Shown: positions 22,307 through 33,565, counted from the first letter of the stretch. The stretch: 64,000 bases of DNA from Oreohelix idahoensis (GCA_024509875.1 JAMPIV010009926.1:49741-113740); one strand, 5' to 3'. The notes: generated from the sequence alone by a model not told the origin. Made by a program: numbers and translations.

Positions 22307-23746
22307 GCGCCAGGGCTATGATGTTATAATCACCAGAAATGGTTATGTACATGGGAGCATCAGGCGACTATTACTCTTAAAGGGTCCTACAGCAGCATTG
22401 GTGCAAACAAGGGACCATACCAAAGGATTGGAGATTTTGCAATCATTAGAATCCTAGAGCAGAGACTCCGACGCCTAGCTGAGCCACAATTGGATGAGGT
22501 CCAGTGCGGATTCCGAGCAAACCGAAGTACTCAAGACCTAATCTTCACACTCAGACAGTTGAGTGAAAAGGCCCTTGAGTATAAGAGTGAGATCCATCTT
22601 TGTTTCATAGATCTGGAAAAGGCGTTTGACAGGGTCCCTGGAGCAAACTTTGGGACTGTTTGGCAAGGAAGAATATTCCAGCACCTCTGATTCATGCTAT
22701 ACAGAGCTTCTACAAGTCTTGCAGAAATTATGTGAGGACAGCAAACCATAAGTCAGAAGAGTTCAGGACCACCACTGGTGTAAGACACGGTGATATCCTA
22801 TCACCTTACCTCTTCATACTCCTTATGGACGATGTCATCAAGGCATGTAAGGAGAGAACAAGAAAGTATTCAGTGGGGTACTGGAAGATGAGACAGGTCT
22901 ATATTTCGGAGTGGCATTTGCTGATGATGTTGCCCTGATTGCTAAATCAGAGGCACATCTCCAATCCAACCTGCAAGTCTGGAAGGAAGAGCTGGAGAAG
23001 AGAGGGATGGTCATAAGCAGCTCTAAAACAAAATCCATGGTGATATCACGAGAAGAAGAAAGAAAACATCAGATTAAGTTGGGAGAACAGGTCCTGGAGC
23101 AGGTCGACCACTTTAAATATCTCGGAGCTATTATAGACCGAAAGGGAGGCATCAAAGAAGAGTTGGCCACTCGAAAAGCAGCGGCTGGGAGACTTTTTCA
23201 GGCCATAAATCGTGGATTCCTCAGCAAGAAAGAGGTTGGTAAGAAAACGAAGATGGCTGTATACCGCTCCACCTATGTCCCAGTCTTGACATATGGATGC
23301 GAGTCGTGGGCAATGACTACAACCCACAAAAGCCAGATCCAAACCTCAGAAATGAGGTATCTGAGGAAAGTGGTTGAAGTAACAAGAAGAGACATGGTCC
23401 GCAACAGACGATCCGTCAAGGCCTAAAATCCCATCCGCTGCAGACCCAAATAGAACAGTCCCAACTAAGATGGTTTGGCCATGTCTGCAGAATGGGAGAA
23501 GATCGGCTACCACGACAAGCATGGGAAACAAAGAGCCAGGGGATCCAGACCTCACAGCACGACCCAGAAGAGTACGCTGGGAGGACAAACATTTCAGACT
23601 ATCTTTGAAGGACCGAGGTCTAGAATTGTAACAAGGCCAGTGAGAGAAGGACAGGCTGATAGAATGGGTCTGGCGCTCTCTCTTCCAAACCTCTACACCT
23701 CAACGGTAGGAGGGGAAACGACTAAGTAAGTAAGTTAAAGTAAGTA
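22307..23746 (+). pseudogene. LINE E-type insertion in LTR B (left copy)
   Basis: A 5'-truncated LINE with frameshifted reverse transcriptase: DEVQCGFRANRST, CFIDLEKAFDRV, GVRHGDILSPYLF (H where the right copy has Q), FADDVALIAKS, HFKYLGAIID and a WFGHVCRMG tail. It ends in a (TAAG)n tail at about 23720-23748. It sits in the LTR between 10-base duplications that are clean on the right arm. A block of about 90 bases before codon DEVQ is missing compared with the right copy. Confidence 0.85.
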
Positions 23747-24154
23747 AGAATAGAGGCTATCTGGAGAAATAGATGTATCAGGAGGATACCAGGATAGTGC
23801 CAGATAAGAGACTGGTCTTATAAGTAATACCCCCTTCTCTGAAAAGAGCAAGGGTGTATAGACAATCCAGGTGAGGTCAGACTATGTAAGTTCCCAGAGT
23901 AAAGACTGCTGATGATGATGTCTGGGTCCCTAACTGTCACCTCTTGAGATCTCACCAGGGCTAAAGAAACTGTGTCGTGTTATATGGCAAGTGTCTAGGG
24001 TAATGTATTTAATTTATTTAATTCAAACAGAACTTTAACTCTATAAAATTACGTGAATAAGACTGTTGGTTAAAATTTATATTGTTATGTACAATTTAAT
24101 CTTCCTGTACCTCAATCTGTTGGGACAGGAATTGTCAAAACTCAAGAAAAATTG

Positions 24155-24494
24155 AACTTACTTACTTAGTCGTTCCTCTTCTACCGTGAGGTGTAGAGGT
24201 TTGGAAGAGAGAGCGTCGATATCCTATCGGCTGTCTTCCTCCTGGCCTGGTTCCATTCTAGTCCTCGGTCCTTCAAAGATTGTCTAATGTTGTCCTCCCA
24301 GCGGACTCTGGGTCGTCCTCGGGGTTGGATCCTTGGCTCTTTGTTTCCCATGCTTGTCGTGGTATCCGATCTTCTCCCATTCTGCAGACATGGCCAAACC
24401 ATCTTAATTGGGACTGTTCTACTTGGGACTGCAGGGGGTAGGATTTAAGGCCTTGACGTATCGTCTGGTTGCGCACCATGTCTCTTCTTGTTGC
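24155..24494 (-). pseudogene. Short LINE E-type 3' fragment in LTR B (left copy)
   Basis: A second, opposite-facing insertion of the same LINE family: only the C-terminal tail (RWFGHVCRMG, WETKSQGS, RWEDNIRQSLKDR) and the (TAAG)n end. It is flanked by AAAATTG at 24148-24154 and 24498-24504, consistent with a 7-base target-site duplication. Confidence 0.85.
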
Positions 24495-24633
24495 AAAAAA
24501 ATTGTTATTTACAAAATATAAATAAACAGGTTTGAAATCTGTCCATGACTTGTAAACAAAGAAGGTCACTGTAATGAGTACCCCACAGTCTGGTTTTAGG
24601 CTTGATAATATTCAATAATATGAAATTGGAAGG

Positions 24634-27523
24634 TGTGACGAAAGTACTGAGATTCTGTCTTTCAAATGGCCCATGTCTTTTTCTCCTTGCATTTAGTTCA
24701 CTATTTTTTGAGGGATTACAGAAAAATCCTCCATGTTTCTTCTCCTTCTATTATTTACGTTTTTTTCAAGATGAGATCACGAGGGAGTTTGATCTCATCT
24801 GCTTTATGGTTCTTCTTTATGTGTTTAGAATGGGGGTGTAGGGAATTAGACAGTATTTTTCTAGAAGAAAAGATTATAGATGCTAGATCAGGATTGGCAC
24901 CAGATTGTCTTTTTTTAAAGATATTGCGTGGCCATATACGCATTTTTCGGGAGTTAAATTATTTGCGGCCATTTTTGCTTCATTTCCGCAGTATAGGGCT
25001 AGGACCAATTCCTGGTTCTTTGTCTAGCGGGGACTGGTTGCATCAGAAAGATCTAAGGTTCTGATTGGCGGAGAGCTAACTGCAGTTGAAATGCAGAGCG
25101 CCCATTGGCTTTAAGAACCACGCCGCGCATATGACGTCATGAAGTCGGCGCGTGGGGGTCTTGATTATAAAAGGCCTATATTTCATAAGCTTCTTTCTCT
25201 TTTAATGAAAATTTGCCAAAGCCGGGTGCCAGAAGCAAATTGTCGATTGCCTTCAGTTGGACATTCGAGATTTGGTAAGCATGAATTTTTGCGTGAGGAC
25301 TTTATTTAATTTTTGCTAGTCCTAGCCGATCATTTAAGTTTCTTGGGAAGTTTAGTTTAATTTAATTCTTAACTCCAGAGCCATCAATTCGATCTGAGTG
25401 ATAGACATGAGAAACTAGGTCCATTTAATTCCTTGTTGAAAGAATAGCGGCATGGTTTAAAAGTTGAGATATCACCGCTTTGTATTATTGCAAAGTCGGT
25501 CGGGAGAGAAACTCGCATCTGCGAATTTTATTTATTTACAGAATAGTCGGGAGCGCGTAATGTGTATTTTTATTTGTGATTTTAGTGAGAGTATTGATGC
25601 TCGCTATTTATATAGTTACGCATATATCTGTGGACGGGAGTGAAAGAGGCATAATTTGGAAGCGCGTGGGCGCGTTGGTTACGGTATCTTTATTGATACG
25701 ATGTTCAGAGGGACGAGGGGGAGATAAGCACGTGGTCATAAAATTATAAACACGTGATTGAACTACGGGGTTTTCAATTTGATAATCAGGGGTTATGTAT
25801 AACTTTTGACGGCAGGTAGATGCTAGCGTAAACAGGGAAAACAGGGTTATAGGTTATTGATTGTGCTTTGTTATTCTGTGTATTCAGAAGATGGAGATGA
25901 CATTTATTTATGTTAAGGGAATTATTTTGTATTTCATTTTGAATGTGATTACTATTATTGACGGGAATTTTAGGAATTCCTAGAGAAGGCTAGTTTTAGT
26001 TGTGTTAAACATTACGGCATTAGTGTCAGCGTAAGAAGTAGGCCACAGTACGTCTGCCCAGACGGGCCATTGAAAAATATGGTTGTTGCTCGGAGTTAGT
26101 CAGGCAGAACAGGCGATCTGGGTTAGCCAATGTTTACCTTGTGGGCTCAGGTAGAGAAGGGAGCTCAGTGGGGGGAGCGGACTTTGTTTGCATGATTTTG
26201 TATGGTGGTGCATAACGGGAGAGAGTAGGGGAGCTGTATTGATTATAGACGGGGGAGACTTAAGTGTTAAAGACTTAAGGGTTTGTCAGGAAGTTAATTG
26301 TTATTTGTAATAGAGTATTAACGTTTTGTTTAGCTGTTGTTTTTGCTTTTGTCTAAAAACAACAGGTGCCGGCTTTTTTTTGTGGGAATGAGAGCGGAAT
26401 TTTGAGACCACAAAATTTCTCCCACGGCAAAGTTGGGGCATTCGCAGAACCGCAAGGGTTTTACGTTAGTTGCCAGTAGTGGACGGAGAGGAAGAAAATA
26501 CGTTTTTCCCAACCAGGGGAAGACATTTTCCAGCGAATAGGATTTTTTTTTTGTGGATAAATCCTGAGCTCTGACGCTCGTTACACACGCAGATTTGGCA
26601 GGCTGCCAGCGGTGTGGTAATTTTGTGTTCGTTTCTTCACGGCCATAATAAAGCCGACAGCCCAGTTATAGGTACTCGGGCAGGTAATTTCGAGTGGTAG
26701 AAGTCGCTACAGTTCCAGTCCAGAATCCAGTGGGGTTCTGTTAACCCTCAGTCATCAAGTCCAGAGTTAGTGGAGAGAGATAGGGTAAACATTCTCTCTA
26801 CTGAAGTCAGCACAGATAGGCAGAACTGTTAGTTTTGGTGAATCATAGCAGAGGACAGCTGCTGAAGTTTAGAGGTGCAGTTAGTTGTGTTCAGGAGATT
26901 CCAGGATAGGCTGTGTAGAACCGAAGTCTGTGCAGAGATTGTGTAGTCACTTCGCCGTCGTTCCAGCTATCAGTGGACTTAGAGTTAGAGTTAGAATTTA
27001 GAACAGCTAGTTTGGAGTGTAGGCGACATCAAGTGCAGTGTAGTTCATTTCAGTTAACCTTACCTTCTTTCTCCATACAGGTTGCAATTGTGGGAGAAGG
27101 GTTGGGGTTGATGCATTTTTAACTGTGCTTGATTTTGTTTCAGGAGTGCATCCTCGCACTTGATGTATGGGACATGCATATGTTTGTTGTTTATAGGTGT
27201 ATAATAAACTTGTATAAATTGTAGCTGGCATCAGTCATTTCCTTTAGTACAGTAGCTATATGTTGTCTGTACCTTGGTGTTTGTGAATCTTAATTGAACC
27301 TTATCCCCATAGGGTAGTTAGAGGTGGTTCGAGGCCATAGCAATTTAAACGTCCGAAGTGGCGAGGAAAGAATCAACCTCGGTTCTCAAACTCGGAGCCA
27401 ATGGTCTCAACTTTCACAGTTTGCACTATATTTCTATCTGAATCTATCATTTCAGTCTTTCTTCTTACTATTGTCTTGTCACTATATGTAGACAGTCTCT
27501 AGTCCTAAATCCATTTCGTGACA
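24634..27523 (+). mobile_element. 5' LTR of element C, 2890 bp (left copy)
   Basis: It begins TGTGACGAAAG and ends TTTCGTGACA. The start recurs at 30985, where the 3' LTR begins. It inserted into LTR B after ..GGAAGG. A TATA box and CRE lie about 500 bases in, and AATAAA is at 27203-27208. If these mark the transcript ends, the R region would be about 2 kb, which is unusually long. Small frames (24666-25064, 27007-27231) are present but have no recognisable product. Confidence 0.93.
25132..25174 (+). promoter_or_regulatory. Core promoter of LTR C: CRE and TATA box
   Basis: A perfect cAMP-response-type element TGACGTCA (25132-25139) lies 26 bases upstream of TATAAAAGG (25166-25174). Inverted CCAAT boxes (ATTGG) occur upstream, near 25056 and 25104. 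The same set is kept in the 3' LTR (31493-31500 and 31517-31525) and in both right-arm LTRs (33059-33066 and 39416-39423), as expected of a functional promoter. Activity is inferred. Confidence 0.7.
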
Positions 27524-27526
27524 AAG

Positions 27527-27543
27527 TGGGTGCTATCGTCCGG
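27527..27543 (+). promoter_or_regulatory. Primer-binding site of element C (left copy)
   Basis: TGGGTGCTATCGTCCGG starts three bases after the LTR. It resembles the tRNA-Pro-type site TGGGGGCTCGTCCGGGAT with a small indel. The right copy at the same place reads TGGGGGCTGTC on the - strand, closer at its start. A second similar motif follows at about 27593. Confidence 0.6.
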
Positions 27544-27994
27544 TGAATCTTCTTTGATCTTTGTTACGTTCAATTCTGTGATCTTGACAAAGTGGGGTGG
27601 CGTCGTCCAATTTGGGATCGTCCTTGGGATCATCTTTGTTGGGATCAATTCTAGATTCATAGATTGTCTCTGTAGAAAGTTCTGGAAATAGATTAAAAAA
27701 AAAAAAAATCCCCTAGACTTGAGCTATATTAAGACTGATCCAGCTATAAGTTTTTTTCCACAGGTTCCAGTTAGTTATAGATGATAGTTGGTAGTAAGGT
27801 TGTTTATGACTTAGAGGTAATTGATGGCTAATTGAATTTTTTTTCTTGACAGGAAAGTAAATTCGGGTTTTGGGTAGCTGGATAACTTGAATTTTTTTCA
27901 GGTAGTTATTAGTCAGACTTGGTGCTAGTCTGAGTGCGGGTTTTTGCGACAGCATATTCCTAGTAGGTAACAGTAAATTTTTCTTGTTCCTTTT
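27544..27994 (+). other. Leader of element C (left copy)
   Basis: Non-coding leader between primer-binding site and gag. It has short direct repeats (catctttgtt..gttcaattctgtgatcttg type) whose number and order differ from the right copy. An A-run lies at about 27693-27706. No other feature was seen. Confidence 0.6.
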
Positions 27995-29340
27995 TTGTCA
28001 TTTCCCCTCGTTGTGAGTACTGCTGATTTGTCAGGTAAGATGGCTGAATTGGTCAAGCTACTTACTGCATGGAAGGACGCAGCTAAAAGCATGGGGATGA
28101 ATGAGGCCGAGACTAGGGCTTACATTATGAGGGAACAGGACCGGGCAGGACCCGGCAGGGAACGGAGAAAAGAGAAGAAAGAAAGAAGAGAGGGCCCGAC
28201 TGGCAGAGGAGACCTGCAGAAGGGAAGCAGAGAGAAGATAGAGAAGACCCGACAGCCCAGGAGAAGATAGCAGAGAGGGAAGCCCAGGAGAAGATAGCAC
28301 AGAGGGAAGCCCAGGAGAAGTTAGCACAGAGGGAAGCCCAAGAGAGGGAGAAGGCAGCAGAGAGAGACAGCATGAACTTGCCCTGCGTTCACTGGAACTG
28401 CAGTACCGATCTTCGGAAGGCAGTTCGGCTATGGAGAATCTCCGGAGCAGGGGCAACAGACACCTCAGGAAACGGAGGGCCCCGGATGGCAGCCATGAAT
28501 TTTCCGATGGACTCTTTTCCTAACGGGAATGAGAAAATTGAGGTATTTTTAGAAAAATTTGAACGGATGGCAAAGGCATACGGGCTGGATGATAGTCTTT
28601 GGTGTCTCAAATTATCTCAATCTCTAAGAGGACATGCGTATGAGGTCTATAGCAAGATGCTGGTAGATGACCAAGGTAACTTTGAGGCTCTGCGGAACGC
28701 CCTGTTACAGCGATTCCAATGGACTCCCCGGAAGTGCCAAACGATGTTTAGGGAAAGTCGACTGGAGAAAGGAGAAAGTTTTCCCCAGTTCGCAGAGAGG
28801 CTGAGGAATTACCTCACTCGCTGGAGAGAGTTGTCGGGTTTGGCTAAATCGTTTGAAGGACTCGAAGAGCTCATCATGTGCGAACAGATAAAGGCCAACA
28901 TGTCTCCGGACTTAAGGAAGTACCTGGCGGAGCAGGGCGCACAGCAACTGGACCAGATAATTCTATTTGCAGAAAGGTTCCAGACGGCACAGGCCGAAGT
29001 ACTGGGCCAGAAAAGAAAACACCCTGACCTGCCAGCCCCGGACAAAGGAGCATCTTCATCGCATTCGCCTTCCTCTTCAGCTCACCAACCGCAAGGGCCG
29101 TCTCGCAAGGAGCCCCCTCCCAGTCATAACATGCGCTCCCAGCCGCCTAACAGAACACAGGGGCCGACTTCTCATGAACCCGTCAGGAACCGGGGAGATA
29201 ATGAGAGATATTGTAGGTTCTGTCGGACTACTTCTCATTGGACAACACGGTGCCCAAACAAACAACCCGCTCATCAGATGGCTTGTTTAAGGCCTGTGAG
29301 GGTGAAACAAGGGAAGAAGTGGAAACCCTTCCAGTCAGAG
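27995..29340 (+). pseudogene. Element C gag (left copy)
   Basis: Structural Gag protein. ATGs lie at 27995 and 28040. The N-terminus is an alpha-helical, charged region with 10-residue repeats of the EAQEKIAQR type, encoded by 30-base tandem repeats at about 28255-28345. A frameshift near 28130-28370 breaks this part. The main frame (from about 28490) has MNFPMDSFPNGNEKIEVFL, WCLKLSQSLRGHAYEVYSKM, then a SCAN-like block (FRESRLEKGESFPQFAERL to MSPDLRKYLAEQGAQQL), a Ser/Pro-rich linker and one CCHC knuckle (CRFCRTTSHWTTRC, near 29215-29256). The same domain order occurs in elements A and B. Confidence 0.9.
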
Positions 29341-29690
29341 AAGTTGTTTTCCAACAGCGGGCCAGCAGAAGTGAACGGGACTGAGACAACATGCTTATTT
29401 GACAGCGGGCTTACATACCCCAGCATAGTCGCCCGACATCTGGTGAAGCCCTGGCAGATGACGAAAGAAAAAGTGAATATTGGTGGAGTTTTAAGGAAAG
29501 GGACTTCACAGTGCTTTCCGGTAGCCAATATTGAGGTGAAATGTAAGGTTCGTGTCTGGCACCATCAAGGCAGCTGTAACGGCTCAGCCGGCCTACGACT
29601 TCATTCTCGGTAACCCATATTTAGTTTTGGGGAACCCGCCCACACCGATCCTTGCTGATGCAAGGGGGCCTACTGCAGGCCAGATAAGTG
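29341..29690 (+). pseudogene. Element C aspartic protease (left copy)
   Basis: Retroviral-type protease with catalytic LFDSGLTYPS (DSG, near 29396-29425). The rest of the fold continues to the ILGNPYLVLGNP stretch near 29600-29635. A frameshift near 29550 separates the two halves (frames 28372-29613 and 29552-30409). On the right arm the same region is a single open frame. It would cleave the Gag precursor. Confidence 0.85.
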
Positions 29691-30881
29691 AAAAAGGAGA
29701 ACCCCTAATTCACGGAGCCCCGAGCGAGCTCAAACATAGCTGTCGTGCCAAGGAGGGGTGCAACGCCTCTGACGACAGTGATATGTTATTTGCAGAGGCA
29801 AATTCGCCCGCCAGCCCTGTTCAGCCAACCGGCCAAACAGTGGTGACGACGCCTCTGATTCCGGAAGTACACTCTTTGTTGTCGGGAATTAGGCCCCCGA
29901 TGGTATTAGCTTCCTCAAGTGAGGAACATACTGACAAGAGCAGTATTACATATGTCAACGACCAGCGCCATCTTCATAGGGCACAAGATAGCGGTCTGAG
30001 CGAGCATATAGTTCCAACCAGCCCTGGAGCCCCATCCGACCAGCACTTTACTCAAACGGAGGAGGACAGTGATCTGAGTATCCGTTTGCCTATAGACGGA
30101 GATGGGCCCCACAACTCTCGTATCTCGTTTACAGGAAACGACTCTTGTAACGAGCAGCCTGAAAAATTGGCTATCTTTTCCAATTCGTTTCACGGAACAT
30201 TGGAACCAGTTACTGAGAGCTTTAACTCAGATTCTCCGCGATCTAACGGGATCTTAAACCGTCAAGTGTCACTGCAGGACACATTCCAACTGACGCCAGT
30301 AACTCTCACAGGGGAGGGCAAGGTTGAAGGTAGAACCAGGGTGTTAGACGGAGAGCTCCCGTGGTCTACATTTTTCATCTCACCAACTTTTCAGGCCAGA
30401 AAAGAGTGAGAAAAGCGACCTTACGCATTTGCAAGGAGCTATTTTGGAGAGCTCTGTCCCGCTTCAGATTGGTAGGGGAAGAGCGAGTCCAGAACCACTG
30501 CCAGGGGCAGATCTTACCTACCTTTCTTCAAAGGTAGAAGCTATTGAGGTCGATCGTGATCCAATAGACACCCAGCAAGAAATCGGAGGCTCTACACCAG
30601 AGGAACCCGAGACGTTGCATCAGTTCTCGCACGGTACCAGCAGTCACAACCTGCTGACGCGCAGCGAGGAAGTCGCCATTGCCAGGTCGCCACAGCGCCC
30701 GTCGGTCACATCAGCTGACCAGGACAGCCTTTTGACGGTCATAGCAAGGGAAAGTTCAGACCCGCCATTAGACGGCACAGGTCTGAAGAGAGATCAACTC
30801 TCCCAACGGAGCATAGGAGCTCATTCTAGGAGAGGAGGAAGGAGGAAACGCAAAAGAGGAAGGTCGAAGAACACTGAATAG
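29691..30881 (+). pseudogene. Element C region X: unrecognised C-terminal extension (left copy)
   Basis: About 395 codons follow protease. They are rich in Ser, Pro, Asp and Glu (for example ASSSEEHTDKSS, TQTEEDSDLSIRL) and end in a very basic tail, RRGGRRKRKRGRSKNTE, that looks like a nuclear or nucleic-acid-binding signal. One frameshift near 30410 splits it (29552-30409 and 30429-30881). It occupies the place where integrase, reverse transcriptase and RNase H would be, yet none of their motifs is present. It stops at TAG 30879-30881, about 90 bases before the polypurine tract. It is mostly disordered-looking and its function is unknown. Confidence 0.75.
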
Positions 30882-30970
30882 GAGGGGTAAGGACAGACAG
30901 CCTTGTAGACAGAGTTAAGGGCCAGTGTGAAACACAGAGATTTCAGTAATGAGATCGATGCTCAATCTTC

Positions 30971-30984
30971 GAAGGTGGGAGTGA
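30971..30984 (+). promoter_or_regulatory. Polypurine tract of element C (left copy)
   Basis: GAAGGTGGGAGTGA directly precedes the 3' LTR start (TGTGACG at 30985), the position expected of the plus-strand primer of an LTR element. The right copy has the same sequence on the - strand at 33566-33579. Confidence 0.7.
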
Positions 30985-32225
30985 TGTGACGAAAGTACTG
31001 AGATTCTGTCTTTCAAATGGCCCATGTCTTTTTCTCCTTGCAATTTGTTCACTATTTTTAGGAGGGATTACAGAAAATCCTTCTCCATGTTTCTTCTCCT
31101 TCTATTATTTGCGTTTTTTTCAAGATGAGATCACGAGGGAGTTGGATCTCATCTGCTTTATGGTTCTTCTTTATGTGTTTAGAATGGGGGTGTAGGGAAT
31201 TAGAAAGTATTTTTCTAGAAGAAAGATTATAGATGCTAGATCAGGATTGGCACCAGATTGTCTTTTTTTAAAGATATTGCGTGGCCATATACGCATTTTT
31301 CGGGAGTTAAATTATTTGCGGCCATTTTTGCTTCATTTCCGCAGTATAGGGCTAGGACCAATTCCCGGTTCTTTGTCTAGCAAAACTGGTTGCATCAGAA
31401 AGATCTAAGGTTCTGATTGGCGGAGAGCTAACTGCAGTTGAAATGCAGAGCTCTCATTGGCTTTAGAACCACGCCGCGCATATGACGTCATGAAGTCGGC
31501 GCGTGGGGGTCTTGATTATAAAAGGCCTATATTTCATAAGCTTCTTTCTCTTTTAATAAGGAAAAATTGCAAAAGCCGGGTGCCAGAAGCATATTGTCGA
31601 TTACCTTCAGTTGGACATTCGAGATTTGGTAAGCATGAATTTTTGCGTGAGGACTTTATTTAATTTTTCTAGTCCTAGCCGATCATTTAAGTTTCTTGGG
31701 AAGTTTAGTTTAATTTAATTCTTAACTCCAGAGCCATCAATTCGATCTGAGTGATAGACATGAGAAACTAGGTCCATTTAATTCCTTGTTGAAAGAATAG
31801 CGGCATGGTTTAAAAGTTGAGATATCACCGCTTTGTATTATTGCAAAGTCGGTCGGGAGAGAAACTCGCATCTGCGAATTTTATTTATTTACAGAATAGT
31901 CGGGAGCGCGTAATGTGTATTTTTATTTGTGATTTTAGTGAGAGTATTGATGCTCGCTATTTATATAGTTACGCATATATCTGTGGACGGGAGTGAAAGA
32001 GGCATAATTTGGAAGCGCGTGGGCGCGTTGGTTACGGAATTGTTATTGATACGACGTTCAGAGGGACGATGCTTCAAGCGCGTGGTCATAAAATTACGAC
32101 GGGGTTTCAATTTATAATCAGGGCACGTGTCATATAACTTTTGACGGCATGTAGATGCTAGCGTAAACAGGGTTATAGGTTATTGATTGTGCTTTGTTAT
32201 TCTGTGTATTTCAGAAAGATGGAGA
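30985..32225 (+). mobile_element. 3' LTR of element C, truncated at the palindrome centre (left copy)
   Basis: Matches the first 1.24 kb of the 5' LTR (24634 onward), including the CRE and TATA box, then ends at the inverted-repeat centre. The remaining 1.65 kb and the distal flank of element C are missing. Confidence 0.9.
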
Positions 32226-32336
32226 GAAGTACATTCTTATTTTCAGGGACCTTATATTTTTTAATCAGGGGTTATTTAGTAATTGAAATTGAATGCTAAA
32301 AACATTGTTTAAACCCTTAACATAAATAAATGTCAT
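32226..32336. other. Centre (spacer) of the palindrome
   Basis: About 110 bases separate the last clear left-arm match (agatggag, 32218-32225) from its partner (ctccatct, 32337-32344). The right copy remains recognisable as LTR C out to about 32314. The left side appears to be a degraded version of the same LTR region rather than unrelated DNA. Both arms break at the same point of the 3' LTR of element C, about 1.24 kb into a 2.9 kb LTR, so the junction is a head-to-head fusion inside that LTR. Confidence 0.75.
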
Positions 32337-33565
32337 CTCCATCTTCTGAATACACAGAATAACAAAGCACAATCAATAACCTATAACCCTGTTTACGCAC
32401 GCATTACTGCCGTCAAATGTTACTATTAACCCCTGGTTATACAATTTATCCTGTTACAACCACGTGTTACGTTTTATCCCCTCGTCCCTCTGAACGTCGT
32501 ATCAATAACAATTCCGTAACCAACGCGCCCACGCGCTTCCAAATTATGCCTCTTTCACTCCCGTCCACAGATATATGCGTAACTATATAAATAGCGAGCA
32601 TCAATACTCTCACTAAAATCACAAATAAAAATACACATTACGCGCTCCCGACTATTCTGTAAATAAATAAAATTCGCAGATGCGAGTTTCTCTCCCGACC
32701 GACTTTGCAATAATACAAAGCGGTGATATCTCAACTTTTAAACCATGCCGCTATTCTTTCAACAAGGAATTAAATGGACCTAGTTTCTCATGTCTATCAC
32801 TCAGATCGAATTGATGGCTCTGGAGTTAAGAATTAAATTAAACTAAAACTCCCAAGAAACTTAAATGATCGGCTAGGACTAGAAAAAATTAAATAAAGTC
32901 CTCACGCAAAAATTCATGCTTACCAAATCTCGAATGTCCAACTGAAGGCAATCGACAATTTGCTTCTGGCACCCGGCTTTGGCAAATTTTTATTAAAAGA
33001 GAAAGAAGCTTATGAAATATAGGCCTTTTATAATCAAGACCCCCACGCGCCGACTTCATGACGTCATATGCGCGGCGTGGTTCTTAAAGCCAATGGGCGC
33101 TCTGCATTTCAACTGCAGTTAGCTCTCGCCAATCAGAACCTTAGATCTTTCTGATGCAACCAGTCCCGCTAGACAAAGAACCAGGAATTGGTCCTAGCCC
33201 TATACTGCGGAAATGAAGCAAAAATGGCCGCAAATAATTTAACTCCCGAAAAATGCGTATATGGCCACGCAATATCTTTAAAAAAAGACAATCTGGTGCC
33301 AATCCTGATCTAGCATCTATAATCTTTCTTCTAGAAAAATACTGTCTAATTCCCTACACCCCCATTCTAAACACATAAAGAAGAACCATAAAGCAGATGA
33401 GATCAAACTCCCTCGTGATCTCATCTTGAAAAAAACGTAAATAATAGAAGGAGAAGAAACATGGAGAAGGATTTTTCTGTAATCCCTCCCAAAAATAGTG
33501 AACAAAATGCAAGGAGAAAAAGACATGGGCCATTTGAAAGACAGAATCTCAGTACTTTCGTCACA
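32337..33565 (-). mobile_element. 3' LTR of element C, truncated at the palindrome centre (right copy)
   Basis: Mirror of 30985-32225. The LTR starts at 33565 on the - strand and can be followed to about 32314. The CRE is at 33059-33066 and the TATA box at 33024-33032. Confidence 0.9.

Larger units (their letters stand above)
22273..24633 (-). mobile_element. 5' LTR of element B, split by two LINE insertions (left copy)
   Basis: The LTR end is at 22273 (TGTGAT.., sense ..ATCACA), with a tRNA-Pro-like primer-binding site just outside it at 22252-22269. The LTR pieces are 22273-22306, 23747-24154 and 24495-24633. They are interrupted by a LINE at 22307-23746 and a shorter LINE at 24155-24494, and cut by element C at 24634. 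The pieces match the uninterrupted LTR at 16356-17040. Confidence 0.85.
4612..32225. repeat. Left arm of giant inverted repeat
   Basis: Every recognisable element here recurs in reverse order and opposite strand between 32337 and 59528. Paired landmarks: LTR A 4612-6638 with 57512-59528; cathepsin exon 9064-9222 with 54934-55092; start of LTR C 24634 with 39923; start of the 3' LTR of C 30985 with 33565. The sum of paired coordinates drifts only from 64140 to about 64570, so the arms are collinear with small indels. Sampled gag sequence of element C is identical over hundreds of bases apart from homopolymer length. Other stretches differ by many indels. The arm may continue left of 4612, because the right-hand partner of 1-4611 would lie beyond the window. 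Confidence 0.95.

Noticed and set aside
24666..25064. 132-codon ORF in LTR C
   Set aside because: It differs in frame and length among LTR copies, has no recognised motif and lies over the U3 promoter region.
27007..27231. 74-codon ORF in LTR C (- strand)
   Set aside because: It is present only because LTR C is present, has no domain and overlaps the poly(A) signal region.
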